Of a DNA stretch of 64,000 nucleotides, positions 1 through 13,045 are shown one piece after another. How positions within the stretch are numbered: position 1 is the stretch's first letter; each line of letters begins with the position of its first letter. Below the pieces are notes generated by a model. The model had not been told where the DNA came from. It saw only the letters and a program-made list of their open reading frames with translations, and ran no database searches. The stretch is from Sarcocystis neurona (taxonomy: Eukaryota; Apicomplexa; Conoidasida; Eucoccidiorida; Sarcocystidae), in assembly GCA_000727475.1 (NCBI GenBank), contig KL647288.1:690699-754698 (forward strand). Reading direction: 5' to 3'. The translations under genes were made by a program, and so were the position numbers.

Positions 1-1879
1 GCGGGACAGAGAGAGACAGCGAGACAGCGAGAGATATGAAGGAAAAGAGTTCGTGGAAAACTCAAGAAGAAGGCGCACAAAAAAAGAATGAAACGAAGAG
101 GTTTTGCACGCTCTCACACGTGGGAGGACGGCTGCAGCGAATCTTCGAAAGGGCCGTCCAGCAGAAGTGATATACACACGAACACCCATATACAGAGTGA
201 CACAGAGATGATACATGCGGAGAAGAAGATACAAAAAGAAGGGAAAAAGGAGAGGAAGGGCACGTCCACGAATGGAGAGTGCGAGCCGTCAGACGAAGAG
301 ACAGAGAGACGGAGACACGAAACGAAGTGCAGGCAAAACAGAGACACACAGAGAGACAGCAACGCCAAGAGACTTTCAGCAAGAAACAAAAGTGCTGCTG
401 CAGATGAAAGACACAGAGACACAAAAGAAACAGCAAAAAGACAGGGAAACCAAGAACGACACGGCAAAGACACACGCAGACAAAACTCTCCGTAACATCA
501 AAGTGAAGAAGCAATCGAATACCCACACATATACAGAGAGACAGAGACACGGAGACAGGGAGACACAGAGACAGCAGACGGACGGGGGCACGGAGACGGG
601 CAGAGACGGAGGCAGGGAAACAGCAGGCAGACGGAGACACAGAGGCACAGGCAGAGACAGAGACACGCAAAGACGGAGACAGGGAGACATATATAGAGAG
701 AGAAACAGAGGGAGAAAAAAGTAGAGAAAGACACAGAGACAGAGAGCCCGATGTATGGCACACACGCTGTCATACAAATATACATACAGATGTATCCATC
801 TATACATAAATACACGTATATGAAGCTCTCGTCAAATACGTATATGTGTTCGTATATACATACATACGACCCTCCATACACACACACACACACATACGTA
901 TTATTTGAATAGAAATATATATATATATATGTGTTGGGAATCAAGACAGAGGGGGAATGTGTGTAAGGCATATACCCACATATATAATATCTGTACCATA
1001 TATATATAGACATATATATGTGTATGTAGAGAAATGAGTGGGTTTCCTGAAGTATGTGTATATATAGAAATACACGTATGTATACGTATACAGAAAAATC
1101 TATCTGCAGCCGTAGATGCATTTACATCTATCAATCTTTCTTTATCTTCCTCTACGTACACATACACAAAGAGGCGCTGCATACGCTGCATATCTTAACC
1201 GACACATATATATATGTAATTCATACATTCATATATATATATAGATATGTGGACAGATTGTACGGAGAGAAGGTAACACATATACATGTTTTACCATATA
1301 TATATATACATGAAGAAGATTACAGGCGGAGAAGGTAACACATATATATGTATATATACATAGACATGCAGAGGTACACAGACAGACAGAATCTAAGGAC
1401 AAACAAGTATATACATATATGTGTAGGCAGCAGGTTCACCTTTATATATGAACATGTATATATGTGAATTTGCAGATTTGCGTCTGTGTATTCATTTATA
1501 TATATGAAAGATAAACAGAGATTCTCTGCGAAAATGAATACATATATGTGTAGGCTGTACGGTTACATATATGTATCCATATTTATATACGAACGCTGAT
1601 AAACACATTTGTGTATACGTACATATACATATATATACATATATAAATATATAGATGCATGTGTTTGGAAAGAGACAGAGATTAGGGATTGTATAGGGAA
1701 AAAGATATATGTATGTGTATTTCTTTTTGCAGGGTATTCATCCGTCGTAGCTTTGCATGCGCGTGGAGGTGCGCGGGCCTGACAGCAGGGAGAGAAGAGT
1801 TATGACCAACGAAAGCGGGTCAGTCCGACTTTTTTCTCGTGGAGAAGAGAGGACATGCACACGCCGTCGCATGTGCTAC
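1..1879. repeat. Dynamin intron 7: GAGACA tract then ATATAC microsatellites
   Basis: Bases 1-740 are dominated by GAGACA/CACAGAGA units, so the dynamin transcript strand reads TGTCTC-type pyrimidines. Bases 760-1720 are TATATA/CATACA rich. Frames here are open only because of the repeats. No dynamin-like exon was found. Confidence 0.8.
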
Positions 1880-2038
1880 CTGTGTAGCCTAAGCGCAGGG
1901 GAATTTCTTCGCCGAGCAGCATTTTTGCAGCGTCTGTTCCTCTGTCCATTAAGTCAATTTTCGTTATAACTCCGATGGTCCGCACTCCGCGCGGATCGAC
2001 GCGACGCGCCAGCTGCAACGCATCCGACGTCGACATGT
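1880..2038 (-). CDS. Dynamin exon 7 (G4 motif)
   Basis: Encodes [15 protein letters not shown], then [18 protein letters not shown] and [12 protein letters not shown], ending one base into a glycine codon. TKID is the guanine-specificity motif G4. Acceptor GGTGCAG at 2039, donor GTAGCA at 1879. The next exon, expected to start with a V-x-N-R-S-Q type sequence, is not present in 1-1879. Confidence 0.95.
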
Positions 2039-4844
2039 CTGCACCCCACAAAACACCCCACATGCAGCAGCAACAACAGCAGCGGCAGCAACAGCGGCAG
2101 TGGCACCACCGGCAGCAGCAGCAACAGCAGCAGCAGCAACAGCAGCAGCCGCAGTGGCACCAGCACCAGCCGAGCGGGTCCCGGGAGCAGCGCGGCAACG
2201 CGTTGGCCGCCCCCAAGGCAGCAGCAGCAGTCGTCGCGAAGAAGACGAAGGAAAACGAAAGCACAAGCAGCTCAAACGCGCGGCAGCACTTCGTTAAAGT
2301 CACCGACACGTGTTTCATCCGCCTGTTCTTCGTCGGTAGCTCCCGAGAAACTCGGGCAGATGCATGCGTCAAGACAACGCAGCCCCGGCCCCGTGCGCGA
2401 TCCACACCGCTGCTGCTGCTCGCCGTCGACACTTCTTCTCACATGCAATATAACGCTTCGCTTTTAATATACACCCCCACACCGCCATCACCCCACAGCA
2501 AAAACGTGTCGCCAAAAAGACCTCTTCCGCTTGCATGCGGCATGTATGTGAGTGTGTATGTGTGCGTTCCTGCCCTTCTGCGTTGAACAACTTTCGTGCA
2601 CTCCTCCCTGGTCTCCGACCACCCCTCCTCCACTCACGAAGACGGCGGAACAGACCACGCCCAGCGAGGCAGCAGACTTCACCCCACACGACCACCTCGG
2701 GAGACACACGAAAGGGGGCGGCTGAGGAGGCTCTCAGCCGAAAAAGAGAACCTGCTGCGCAGACACACGCCTATTCAACCTGCGTTTGCGCCGGCTCCAC
2801 GGAAGGAAGGGCACTTTCCTTGAGCCCTTTCCCTTCTTTTTTTCTTCGCTACTGCATCATCTTACTTCTTCTGCCTTCCTCGGTCTTCTCTGCTGTGTCT
2901 GTGTCTATGGGCGTGTGTGTCTCTTCCCTTTCTGCTTTCCCCTAATTCTTCCCCTACTGCCCGCAGGCAGTTCTGCGAGAGACTGAGACAGAGAGATTGA
3001 CGTATCGCACCCCTTCGGAAGGCCATTGCCATCTGTGGGGAAGTGCATGCGCGCAGAGTGTCACACGCGGAGTCATCTGCTGCCCCTGCTGGTGACGGGC
3101 GTGCAGCTCTCGAGCCGCGCGCCGCCCGCGCATGCAACAACACAGCGTGTGTTCCCTTTTGCCCGACCACGTCCGAAGGAGTATGAGGGAGAACATTTGC
3201 TGCAGAACCTACCCACGTTGGCTGGGATAACCGCCAGGACGATCGTACGGGGATCCGATGCATACCTGCGCGGAGAGGAAAACGCAGCAGCAGCAGAAAC
3301 ACAAGCTCACCAGGCCACCCTCCCACCTACGCACAAAGAGTTGTCCACTTTTTTTCGCCACGACGCCCGACCCTTTCTTCACCTGATATGTTTCTTCGCC
3401 AAGCAGCAGCCCGGAGCAGTGCCGCGTACCACGAATGCACGACGTGCACACACATATCCACAAGTCTATACGCAGAAGCTGCAGCACGCGGAGAAACACG
3501 TGCGTGGATCTTCCGCAGACGCAGAGACGTGGAGAATCAGCAGCAGAATCGCATGTGGAAGTCGCGTGTTCTTCGGTCTGGAAGGAAGCCGCAGCCGGTC
3601 CTGGCGGCCGTGAGAAACAAAAGTAGCAACAGCGTCGGCTCTCGGAGACGTGCGCAGCAAAGAGGCGCCTTTTTCATGTGGAGGGAGTCGCTCCACAGCG
3701 AAAATGGCGGCGGCAAGCAAAACGCATGCACGTACACACACCCACGCATAACAGACGCACAGCCGTCAACATCCACACCGGCCTCTGTGAAAAAAAAGTG
3801 ACCCACGCGTTGAAGTGGCGTGACGCGCATGCGCATGCAGACGAAGTGTGCCGTGTGGGGTCTCTTCATGTACACGCATGCGCTGCAAGAGAAATCTGCA
3901 TGCACATGCGACAGAGAGAGAAGAGACACTGCAGGCACGCGGATAAAGAGGGATGCGTGCGTCCGCGAAAAGAGAGGAGAAATGCACGCGCAGCCGCGTG
4001 TACGCCAGCATGCAAGCAGACACAAAAATAGCACGCACGCGCACAGGAGAGAAAGTCTCCAGTTTTCAGAGAGAGAAAAAGAGGCACGTGACAAGTTGTG
4101 GCCGGGGCACGCATGCATCTCAAGTAAACTACGCAGACGAAAAGACGCGTAGCTGATAAATGCGCGGGCGCGCGCATGCAGGGAAAACGGGCATAGAGAC
4201 CGCGCAGCGTTGGGGTGAGGCGCGCACATGCAGACAGACGGCAAGGTCGTGGGCAGCGCGCATGCGGATTGAACCCAAGGAATTGATGGAATGCGCATGC
4301 ACAGGGCAACGCGCGGGGGGGAACGCATGCTGATTTGATCCACGGTCGTGGCAGAATGCGCATGCAAAGGGTCCTACCGCAGGCAAACGTACCGTAGCGC
4401 CATTTGCCGCGTGAGAACTTCGATATCGTCGCTCTGGTCAGAGCCCTTCAACGGAACGCGGGTGATGCCGGGGAGATCGATGAGTGAAAGATCGGGGCAC
4501 TGCGTCGCATAAATCGTTAAAACGATCGGGTGGTCGATGATCCCCTTGTTCTTCCCTGTTGCGGCGTCAAAAGAAGCACAAACGAAAGGAAGGCAGTTGT
4601 GAAGTGGACGAAGAGATGCAGTGCAGAAAAACAGCCGGGGATGCAGGAGAAGAGCAAAAACAGGGGCATACCGACACAAGCAAGATACCACAAGTAGAAA
4701 CATATGTATTTCTACAGACACATATATTTACATGTACACACCTACCTAGAAAGTACATATACATCTACATATATATATGTATATATGCACAAATGTGTGT
4801 GGACTCGCAGACGGAGAGAGGGGAGTACACAGATACATATACAC

Positions 4845-4875
<31 letters not shown>

Positions 4876-7800
4876 CACACAGCTATGATATAGACAAGCA
4901 GGTGCATACATATGTGTGTATACACACATATATATATATACAAGCACATACACATATATATATATATAGAGAGAGAGAGAGAGTCCAGACAAACACACAC
5001 GTACATATATATATATATATATATATATGGATAGATGCACACACGCCCACGCGGACATCTATATATGCATACAGATATATACACGAAGAGCTACGTACAC
5101 ATATATATGTATGGATTTCCGTGATAGATGTGACTGAATGGTGAAGAAGGGAAAAGAGAGAATACGAAAGGAGGAGAGGCGGAGGCCACAGGACGGAGAA
5201 GAATTCGTTGTAGAGCAGAAACGAAGGAAAGGCCGCGAGGGGAAGACAGACCTGACGCGATTTCAGAAGTAAATTCCGTACATATACACAAACTGTCGCC
5301 GCTGCTGTTGGGAAGACGATAAGCAAGCCGGTGCGCGCAGTCCTGCCGCCTGGATCGTCGTAGTTACTTGCATGCAGCACTTTTGCCCAGAGACAGCAGC
5401 GGAATGACGGGAAGCAGAAAAGACAGCAGACGACGATAAGGAAGACGGGAGACACACGAAAACACATACACTCAAAAAAATGGACCTCCACGAAAAGAAG
5501 AAAAAGAAGGCGAGCTCAGGGCTATACTTCTTCGCAACACCACCACCACGCATCAGACAGTGTACAGATATATATATATATATATATATGGTAAGTCGCA
5601 CATGCATTTATATATGGAGATATGTAGGAGGAGAAAACTTGTGTTCGGCAGCAGGAAAATGTACATATATGCATACGAGACGTCGCATATATATGTCTGG
5701 AAAAGAAGAACAGAGAGGAGTGCAACTTTTCTCCGTATATGAGAGACGCATATATACAGGTGCATACGCATATAATATATACGCATACGCGTACGTATAT
5801 GTGTGTGTATCTATCTAAAAGCACCGACGTACAATTTTATTTACATGGAAGAAGTCCATATATACACGTTCATACACGTACATATATATATATGTGTATG
5901 TATCTCTGTAGAAGGAGACCTGCATGCATGGATGCGCAGCGCATACCCGGCTCTGCGCCCATCCGCTATTCGCCACTGAAATTTGTTATCCACCCACTAA
6001 AACACGCAGCAGATCGTCTCTCTGTCTCCGTCCCCGTCTCCTCTTTTTTTCTCCTCCTCTTCTGCAGCATCTACGCGTCCGTTTATTCGGGAAGACCGGC
6101 TTGGGCACCGTCCCGCATGCGCAGGAGGAGGTCTTTCTACAATTTATACACGCAGTCCCGCCCCGTGCAGGCAAATGGACAGATTTATATACATCTACAT
6201 AGATATAATGTATACGTGTGTGCGTGCAGACTCGGAGAGATAAAAAAGTGTTGCATGCGCAGAGGCGCACGCGCGTGTGTGGGAGGGGGGGGGGGGCGCG
6301 CATGCGAGCTCCTCGTTCGTTACCTGCCACCTCGTCAGTGAGACGGTCGATTTCTTCCCGAACTTGCTGAAAATTTGTGAACTTCTTCTCCTTGTCATTT
6401 TCGAAGACTGCGTAGGCCTCGCTGAGCGAATGCTCCGCTGAGAGAGAAAAAGAGCGCAGCAAAAGCAGCAGCAGCAGCACAACAAGTCGTCCACGCACTC
6501 CCCGCGTCAGTGCTACTGCTCCTTCACGTGCCAGGCACTAACGTGAGCATTTTCTTTCTATAATTCTCTGTCTTTTCCTTTCTGATCCCCTTCCCCTTTC
6601 TCCTTTTCGTCTTCTCTTTCTTGCTGACTTTTTCTGTCTTTCTCATCTTCCGTATAAAGAGACACACACACACATACACACACAGATACATGCACACAGA
6701 GACACGTCTAGACATTACATAAGCTCCCTCCCTCTACACACGCAAATAAACCTACTTTCTCTTCTCTTTCGGTCTCTTTCTTTTCGCTCTGTATATGTAT
6801 ATACGGACGCACTCCGAAAAATGCTTTCGAGATGCATGCGGACCGATGCAGCACACAGAGACCCAACACAGAAGAAGCAGCAGCAGAAGCACAAGATGTC
6901 GTCAGAGAAGTTTCACGAAGAAAAAAAAGCAAAGCCGCCCCTTCTTTCTTTCTGTATTACTGTTCTTCTTCCTCTCAACACTTCCATATGCATATAGACC
7001 TACACGCACGCATATACATGTATATACATGCGAATAGGTTCGTCCATACACTCTCTGTGTCAAAACAGGATATACTTTTGAAAATATATCAATAGAAACA
7101 GACATTCCCGCAGCCTGTCGCATACACACATACATGTTTCCGCATATGTATATATGTGTATTTAGGTGGAGACGATATGTGTAAAGTTCTGCTCCGGCCG
7201 CTCGTATATATACTGCTACGTCACGGGAGAAGGAGACGAAAAAGCGGAGAGCAGAACGTGAAGCAACAAGGGTATAGAGAAAATGCAACTTCGTAGAATA
7301 CATACTTTTCTGAATATAGATACACATATATGCCTAGAATGCGCATGTGTATACATATATATGTCTATATACCTCCACCCATAGAGAGGACTGGGCGCAG
7401 AATACATTCAATCCTATCACCTTATATGAATGTATGTCTGTCATTATCTATAGTAACACAAATATGTACAGAGAGAGATGCATATATACGTAGATCCGCG
7501 CACGTCAGTTGTAAAGAGAAGTGTGTGCGATGAATCTCTACGGTCGAACACCCGGATCGATGTCTGACGGATACACAGCTGTCGCCTCCCAAGTATGTAC
7601 ACGAACAAAGCCATGTAATAAATCTCTCTCTATACAGACTTACATGTATATACCAACGTATATATTTCTATGTAGAGACACGAGTGACCAAGGAAGATAG
7701 AGAGAGACGAAAAAGAGGGGAGAGCGAACAAATGTGGACAGCTTTTGTGAGCGCGGGCGCTGCTGCGCATGTGACTGAGAAGGCGGTCTAGAAGGGGGGA

Positions 7801-10800
7801 GTGCGAAGCACGGAGGAGGCGAAGAAGAGGACAAGGCGGGGCCAGCACGTGGTGAGGACGAAATGGAAGAAAGCGACCAAAAGACGAGGAAGAAGCCCGC
7901 GCGATAGAACGGCAGCAGGCGTGTGCGGAGGACGAAGCGGCGATGCGCATGCGGTGGGACAGCAGCCAGAAGGAACCCTGCCGACGTGTGTCACGAAGGA
8001 GGGCACAGAGCAACAACGCAGGGAAGGCGGCGAAGACGGAGAAGAGACTGCGAAATAGAGGAGGAAAAAAAGTGCCACGGAGACGGAGACGACGGAGGGA
8101 CGCGCAGCAGGCGAGGCGCCGCAAAACGCAGGCGTCTCTCATCACACTCTTTTCTCAAAAAGAGGGGGCCCTTCGAAGAATGCCGGGGAATTCGACGGGG
8201 AAGAAAACACGTGTGTGCTTCAAGAAGAGGAGGAGAGACGAAGAAAGGCAGAAGACGAAATGCGCTCACATTCGGGCAGGTGGACAAGACGCAGTTCAAG
8301 AGGTCTTCGAGTCACGACGCCGTCGCCGCGGGGGAGGAAGTCCAGGCCGACGACTGCCTCGAGAACAGAACTTTTGCCTGCGCGAAACAGGGGGGCGCCG
8401 ACGCGCAGAAAGTGCAGAAAAGAAAGAAGGACCCCGAACATCCTGCGGGTGGTTGATAAAAACGGAAATAGAAGCACGAAGACCCCGGCAAAACCAGACG
8501 AAAAACAAATTTTGGTCGAACGTGGTGAATGCATATACCTACATTCTTCACATACATATATCTACACATTTGCGAGTGTATCTTTATGTACCTATCTATA
8601 GGTATATATTTCACATACACACATACATGTATATATGTATACATATGCGAACAGATCTGGTGGTGTACATATATATATGTACCTACTCTTTCATCTGTAA
8701 AGAAATATGTACGTGACTAGACATACCTGCGTACACGCTTCACATATATATATGCATGTAGTATGTACGTGAGCACATATATACAGGTACATCCTTCACA
8801 TGTATACTTAAACAGATATACATACAACTACATATATATATACGTGTACATATGGGAATATATCTATGAATATACAGATACACTTTCTCACCTGTAAAGA
8901 AGTCTGTAGGTGAGTAGAGCGTATAGACTTCTCTATACGTCGCATATACACAAATATTCATATATATTCGTATACTTAAGAGAACAGATCTGGTACGTAT
9001 GTATATAGTTGTACGTGTACAGAAGCGAAGACTTGCAGTGAAGGGGAGGACGAGTGAAGCGGAAAATTAGACGAGAGCAGATGCAGCGAAGAAGAAGACA
9101 TGGCAGCACGTGAGAAATACGAAGAAGCGGCGCGGACTCGAAGAGGAGATAATGCAGTGAGAAAAAGAAGCCCCAAGAAGGCGATATAAAAGTGAAGACG
9201 TTCTTGCTTGAGTTTATACGAAGAGAAGAAAAGTGCCCGCTCCAGCGCGGGTTGACCCCCTGCGGCGTCAACAGATAAAAGAAGATATCTTCACATACAT
9301 ACATATGTATACACACATCGATCTATAGCCACACGTATCTACAAATATGTTTACACATAAATATATATGCGTCTACTTGTTCATATACTCACATACATTT
9401 ATGTGTGTATATGTAAATATGTATAAATATATATACCTATGTGTACATGTAAGTATATCCATATATACATATATATGCAGCGACTCATGCACACACATAT
9501 ACACGTCTATGCAAGTATGCACTCGCGTTATATGCGCGGGAATACTGCAAAATACTATATACATGTATATATGTGGATAGACATTTACATGCGGGCTGCT
9601 GTACCTGCATGGGCGCATACGCATACACAGCCACATTGTACATATACTATGTATATCTGTCTGCACGTAGTATAGACATGTATTATGTGTGGGAGGACTG
9701 AACAATATTACATATATATATGTCTACATACGTGTGGCCGTACACGCATATGCTCATATGCATACGCAGCCACATATGTATATATAATATATACCTCGAT
9801 TTGTCTGTACGTAGGCTTCCTAGAGAAACCGCGTGGGAGAAGAGGTGATGGAGAGAGACGGAACATTCTTCAATTTGAATTTCTGAAATATACGCATACG
9901 AGGACAACATGCAGAAGCACGTTCCTTCGCGCTTTTCTTGCTTGTCGCGTACCCACGCAGAGACATACCCACACGTAGTACGCGCAGATATTACTAACAC
10001 AAATATATACAGGGAGACACACAAACACACAGAAGCGTACATATATATCTATAAACATACACATATATAATATAGAGAGACACACTCTGATATATACAGA
10101 GACACACAAACACACAACGCAACATATACATATATATATGTATATCATTGTGTATATACGTATGTTGCAAACACAGAGAGACACAGAGACATGAAGGAAC
10201 ATATACACAAATCTACAAACATGTAAATATATTATTATACAGACTGGTACATGCAGAGACACGCACAGACACGAACAAAAATACATATACATATATATAT
10301 GCAAATATGTACATATACGTGTGTACGAATACGGGCGACAGCTCAAGCGCGAGGCAGACGCACCTGCTGACTGAGTTCCTACGACGCATATGCGTGGCAG
10401 CTGGATGAACTGCTGCAGGCCGATGTCCCGTAGCTCGTCCTAGAAAAGCAGAAAATACACATGCGACAGACATTTCGAAGAAAACAGCCGTACTTGTACA
10501 CACACACATATACGCACATACGTCCATACACACGGAGAAGCAGCTACAGACGAAAAGCACTCCAGTGGGGATATCTTTCCGTACTTCTTTGCGAAAAGAG
10601 AGACCCGGCAGACAAGGAAAAAAAGAGAGAAAATCACATACACGCACGTATAGCCGTGGAATTTCGCCAGGAACACTCGGGTTTGAATTTAGTGATGTAA
10701 ATGTACCTGTGTTGTCATTAACCATACCTCTTCGTCCACACATGTAGTCCTACACACACACACATATACACTTACTTATACATATATATATATATATATT

Positions 10801-13045
10801 TATACGTGCACATATATGTATATATATAGAGAGAACTGTTTGTATGGAGAGAGGACCGGTGTGTGTGTACGTGTGCGTCGATATATGTATAAATGTATGC
10901 CTTGCCGTGTACACAAATACGAGACGTACATATGGAGCTGCATATACATATCTGTATATAGCTGTATGTACACGTATATATATATATATATGTTTATTTA
11001 GGCGTGCGAGAAGAGATACACGTACAAAACCATACACGTGTAGGCATTCTTATATACCCCTTTTCTACACACATATGTGTGTATGTAAATGTATGCGGGT
11101 ATACGAACAGCCGGAGAACGGGATAAGGCTCTATAAGAGCGGGAAGTCAAAATTCCTTGAGAAGTAGCAGCCGAAGCCCCTACCGCTGCAAAGCAGAGAA
11201 GAAAGCGAAACACGTCAGTGTTGTACGGAAGAGGCAGAAACAGAAGAAGTTTCGTCCGGAGGGGCAAAAAAGGAGAACTGCACGGACGTAAACTCGAGAA
11301 AAGGACCGTCGGTCTTCCTGATGCCACTCGAGCGGCAGACGAACGGTTCTCTTGCACGACACAGCGGTCGGGAACCAGAAAGTGAGGAAGAAGCAGAAGA
11401 ATAAGTTACGTAGAACAAGAAGTCAGCAGATGAAACTAAATAAAGACTACGAAGACAAAGGTGGAGCGGAAGAGCAAGAATATGAATAAACGGAAGTTTC
11501 TGATGTCTGGTTACTCTGCACGCGGTGCCACCAGAACAAGATAATGACACGTGGTGGAAACGTCAATCTTCACATGTAGCTCCTTTTTAAACCTGCAGTC
11601 GTTAATTTCAGCGAATACAAGACACATATAGAGGGGTGGATATTAACGAATTTTCTAGGCGCACCTATGCACGTATATATGTGTATACGTGTGCATATGC
11701 CGACACGAAACAGGGGCAAATGTCTGATATGAATCTGTGTACTTCAGAAATCTCGAGAATATTCGTGCACGAAATTAGGACTAGACTATCTCTTTTCATG
11801 TGACTTCTTCCTGTGTAGAAGAAATGCTGATGCATTGTAAGTGGGACCCAAAGAACGGTAACATACGCTGTTTTCCTTTCAACGAAAGAGTCGGTACACG
11901 CTGTTCACCACGTGAAGGACACCTAAGACTAGGTTGGCCGTGAAACACACACATCTTTTGCAAATGGAGGAACACTTATCCTCTTAGATCTTCAACCAAC
12001 TCAAAAGTCGGTTACAACACGAATGGAGATGTAAACTGGTCCGTTGATTTTCCCGAGAGGTCAGGAATTTATAGAGCAAGAAGAGGTCGGAAAAAGCGTC
12101 GTTGCGTTCGTTTTTGAAGGCGCATCTAAGTGTTGTCGATGGTGCGTCGTAGCTGTTCATTCATTTCCTCAGCAGGGACGAAAAACACGTAAGAAAGGGC
12201 CAGTTCTCACGCAGGCGCATTTCATCCGCGGGCCCGCGCGAAAAAAAAATAAAGCTCCTCTCTGTAACTGGTTCTTCATCAACGCCGCCGCGAATGAACC
12301 GACTTAAAAATGACTACTACTATCTTCCACGCATATGCTACGGAGTAACAAGAACGAAATTGGATACATTTTGCTGTGCGAATCGTCTACTTCTCCACTA
12401 AAAAAGTTCTTCTACTCTGGGGAGGAAATCGGTAATAAACAACATTTCAGTTGTCTACTGCTTTCCGGTGACATGCACAGAACCGAAGAAAGGGGGCGGA
12501 AAGCTGTTTGCGCCGGAAAAACGAAGTCCCCAGAATCGGGTACTACCCTACTGTGACACACACGAGTGGAAGTAACGGCTATTTGAAGGCGGTGTTCATC
12601 TCAAATACCTTGAACGCTGAAAACTTCCTTTTGGGGACAGTAGCCCGTGAGCGAAACAGGACAGGGAGACGCATGTCTGAGATACAAACTCCATATGCCC
12701 GAAAGAGTCCACCTCAGCAGCAATACTGATTACAGAGAAGCCAGTGCGTTGCACGAAGAATTTGTCACAAATGCAGAATGCCCCTGCGTCATTCAGATAC
12801 AGATCGTAACACCGTTTTGCGTGTCACAGATTAGGAGGTCCGTATCGAACGAGTGCGGTTCGGATGTGGAAGTCCCGCACTTGTTGGCGTTAAAAAAAAC
12901 TTACCACCACGTTAATGAGTTTCCTCAGCTGCACATAAAGTTGAGAGTCGACAACAGGACCGACATCTTTCCCGTTGGTTGTTGGCGCACCTTCCTGCGT
13001 AGGGGGTGTATCCGGAAGACAGGCTTCTCGCTTGTTGAAATCCAT
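1880..13045 (-). CDS. Dynamin-family GTPase, N-terminal part (7 exons, 3' end outside window)
   Basis: Large GTPase of the dynamin superfamily, expected to assemble on membranes and drive fission (organelle division or vesicle formation). Exons on the minus strand: 13045-12905, 10439-10364, 8377-8270, 6437-6324, 4555-4393, 3265-3213 and 2038-1880. All six junctions keep phase and use GT/AG sites, giving 271 codons plus a split one. Visible motifs, in residues from the ATG: G1 GTQSAGKS (68-75), the switch threonine in VVTRRP (T95), G3 DLPG (173-176) and G4 TKID (244-247). The segments [30 protein letters not shown] and IPLRLGYTG are dynamin hallmarks in the right order. The middle, any PH-like region and the GED are not seen; they must lie left of base 1. 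Apicomplexans have several Drp paralogues (A, B, C); the sequence shown does not let me choose. Neighbour: a plus-strand splicing factor lies upstream, apparently head-to-head. Confidence 0.93.
2055..2160 (+). repeat. CAG triplet tract in dynamin intron
   Basis: About 100 bases of CAGCAA/CAGCAG units, just upstream (in transcript sense) of exon 7. Read on the plus strand it gives Gln in one frame and Ala in another; on the gene's strand it is CTG. It lies in the intron between exons 6 and 7. Confidence 0.85.
3213..3265 (-). CDS. Dynamin exon 6 (53-bp micro-exon)
   Basis: This short exon encodes [17 protein letters not shown], the beta-strand between G3 and G4. Acceptor CGCGCAG at 3266, donor GTAGGT at 3212. 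Its phase exactly bridges exon 5 (two bases in) and exon 7 (one base out). It is too short to appear as an open frame and was found by motif expectation. Confidence 0.92.
3780..4385. repeat. Cluster of GCATGC palindromes in dynamin intron 5
   Basis: The palindrome GCATGC, often as CGCATGCA or GCGCATGC, occurs about ten or more times in 600 bases (for example near 3831, 3878, 3898, 4010, 4111, 4173, 4259, 4292, 4326 and 4359). It directly follows exon 5 in the gene's direction. A TGCATGC core is a known enriched motif in apicomplexan promoters and a target of some ApiAP2 proteins; a role here is inference. Confidence 0.7.
4393..4555 (-). CDS. Dynamin exon 5 (G3 motif)
   Basis: Encodes [15 protein letters not shown], then [17 protein letters not shown] and [14 protein letters not shown] is the G3 motif that contacts magnesium and the gamma phosphate. 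Acceptor CAACAG at 4556, donor GTACGT at 4392; it ends with two bases of the arginine codon completed by exon 6. Confidence 0.95.
4690..5110. repeat. ATATAC/TATATG microsatellite
   Basis: Alternating purine-pyrimidine sequence, including runs of about 20-26 bases of pure AT near 4853-4871 and 5005-5030, and a GA run near 4969-4981. Lies in dynamin intron 4 (between exons 4 and 5). Confidence 0.85.
6324..6437 (-). CDS. Dynamin exon 4
   Basis: Encodes [37 protein letters not shown], the variable helix region between G2 and G3. Acceptor CTCTCAG at 6438, donor GTAACG at 6323. Confidence 0.93.
8270..8377 (-). CDS. Dynamin exon 3 (P-loop lysine, switch I)
   Basis: Encodes [35 protein letters not shown]. 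It carries the catalytic-site K and S of G1 and the switch I threonine. Acceptor CGCGCAG at 8378, donor GTGAGC at 8269; it starts with two codon bases and ends with one, in agreement with both neighbours. Confidence 0.95.
8520..10340. repeat. ATATAC-rich intron with degenerate long repeats
   Basis: Most of this stretch is TATATG/CATACA microsatellite in dynamin intron 2. The block around 8686 (TTTCATCTGTAAAGAA) recurs near 8882 (TTTCTCACCTGTAAAGAA), and ACAGATCTGGT at 8651 recurs near 8984. The section 9020-9270 is less repetitive and holds no exon I can identify. Confidence 0.7.
10364..10439 (-). CDS. Dynamin exon 2 (beta-strand and start of G1)
   Basis: Encodes [21 protein letters not shown] and TQSA, then the first base of the P-loop glycine codon. 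Acceptor TTCTAG at 10440 and donor GTGCGT at 10363. The G1 motif is split between this exon and exon 3. Confidence 0.92.
10750..11110. repeat. ATATATA microsatellite in dynamin intron 1
   Basis: AT-alternating sequence with CACACA and GTGTGT patches. It marks the right-hand end of the dense microsatellite region; past about 11.5 kb such repeats become rare. Confidence 0.8.
12905..13045 (-). CDS. Dynamin exon 1 (start codon)
   Basis: This exon encodes 47 residues starting [15 protein letters not shown] and ending QLRKLINVV, the helix that precedes the GTPase core. Its donor GTAAGT at 12904-12899 is consensus, and it ends in phase 0, matching exon 2. The ATG is the first in this frame that I could find; the upstream frame stays open a little without another ATG. 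The exon was found by following the phase needed upstream of [11 protein letters not shown] and lies in the repeat-poor segment, 2.4 kb from exon 2. The first 30 residues are unlike any domain I know. Confidence 0.8.

Noticed and set aside
62..763. 233-residue Ser/Cys/Leu frame and its overlaps at the left end
   Set aside because: Translation of the GAGACA/TGTCTC repeat; several overlapping frames are equally open.
1735..1800. Possible next dynamin exon after 1880
   Set aside because: An acceptor-like CTGTCAG exists on the minus strand, but the following frame stops quickly and lacks the expected V-x-N-R-S-Q sequence.
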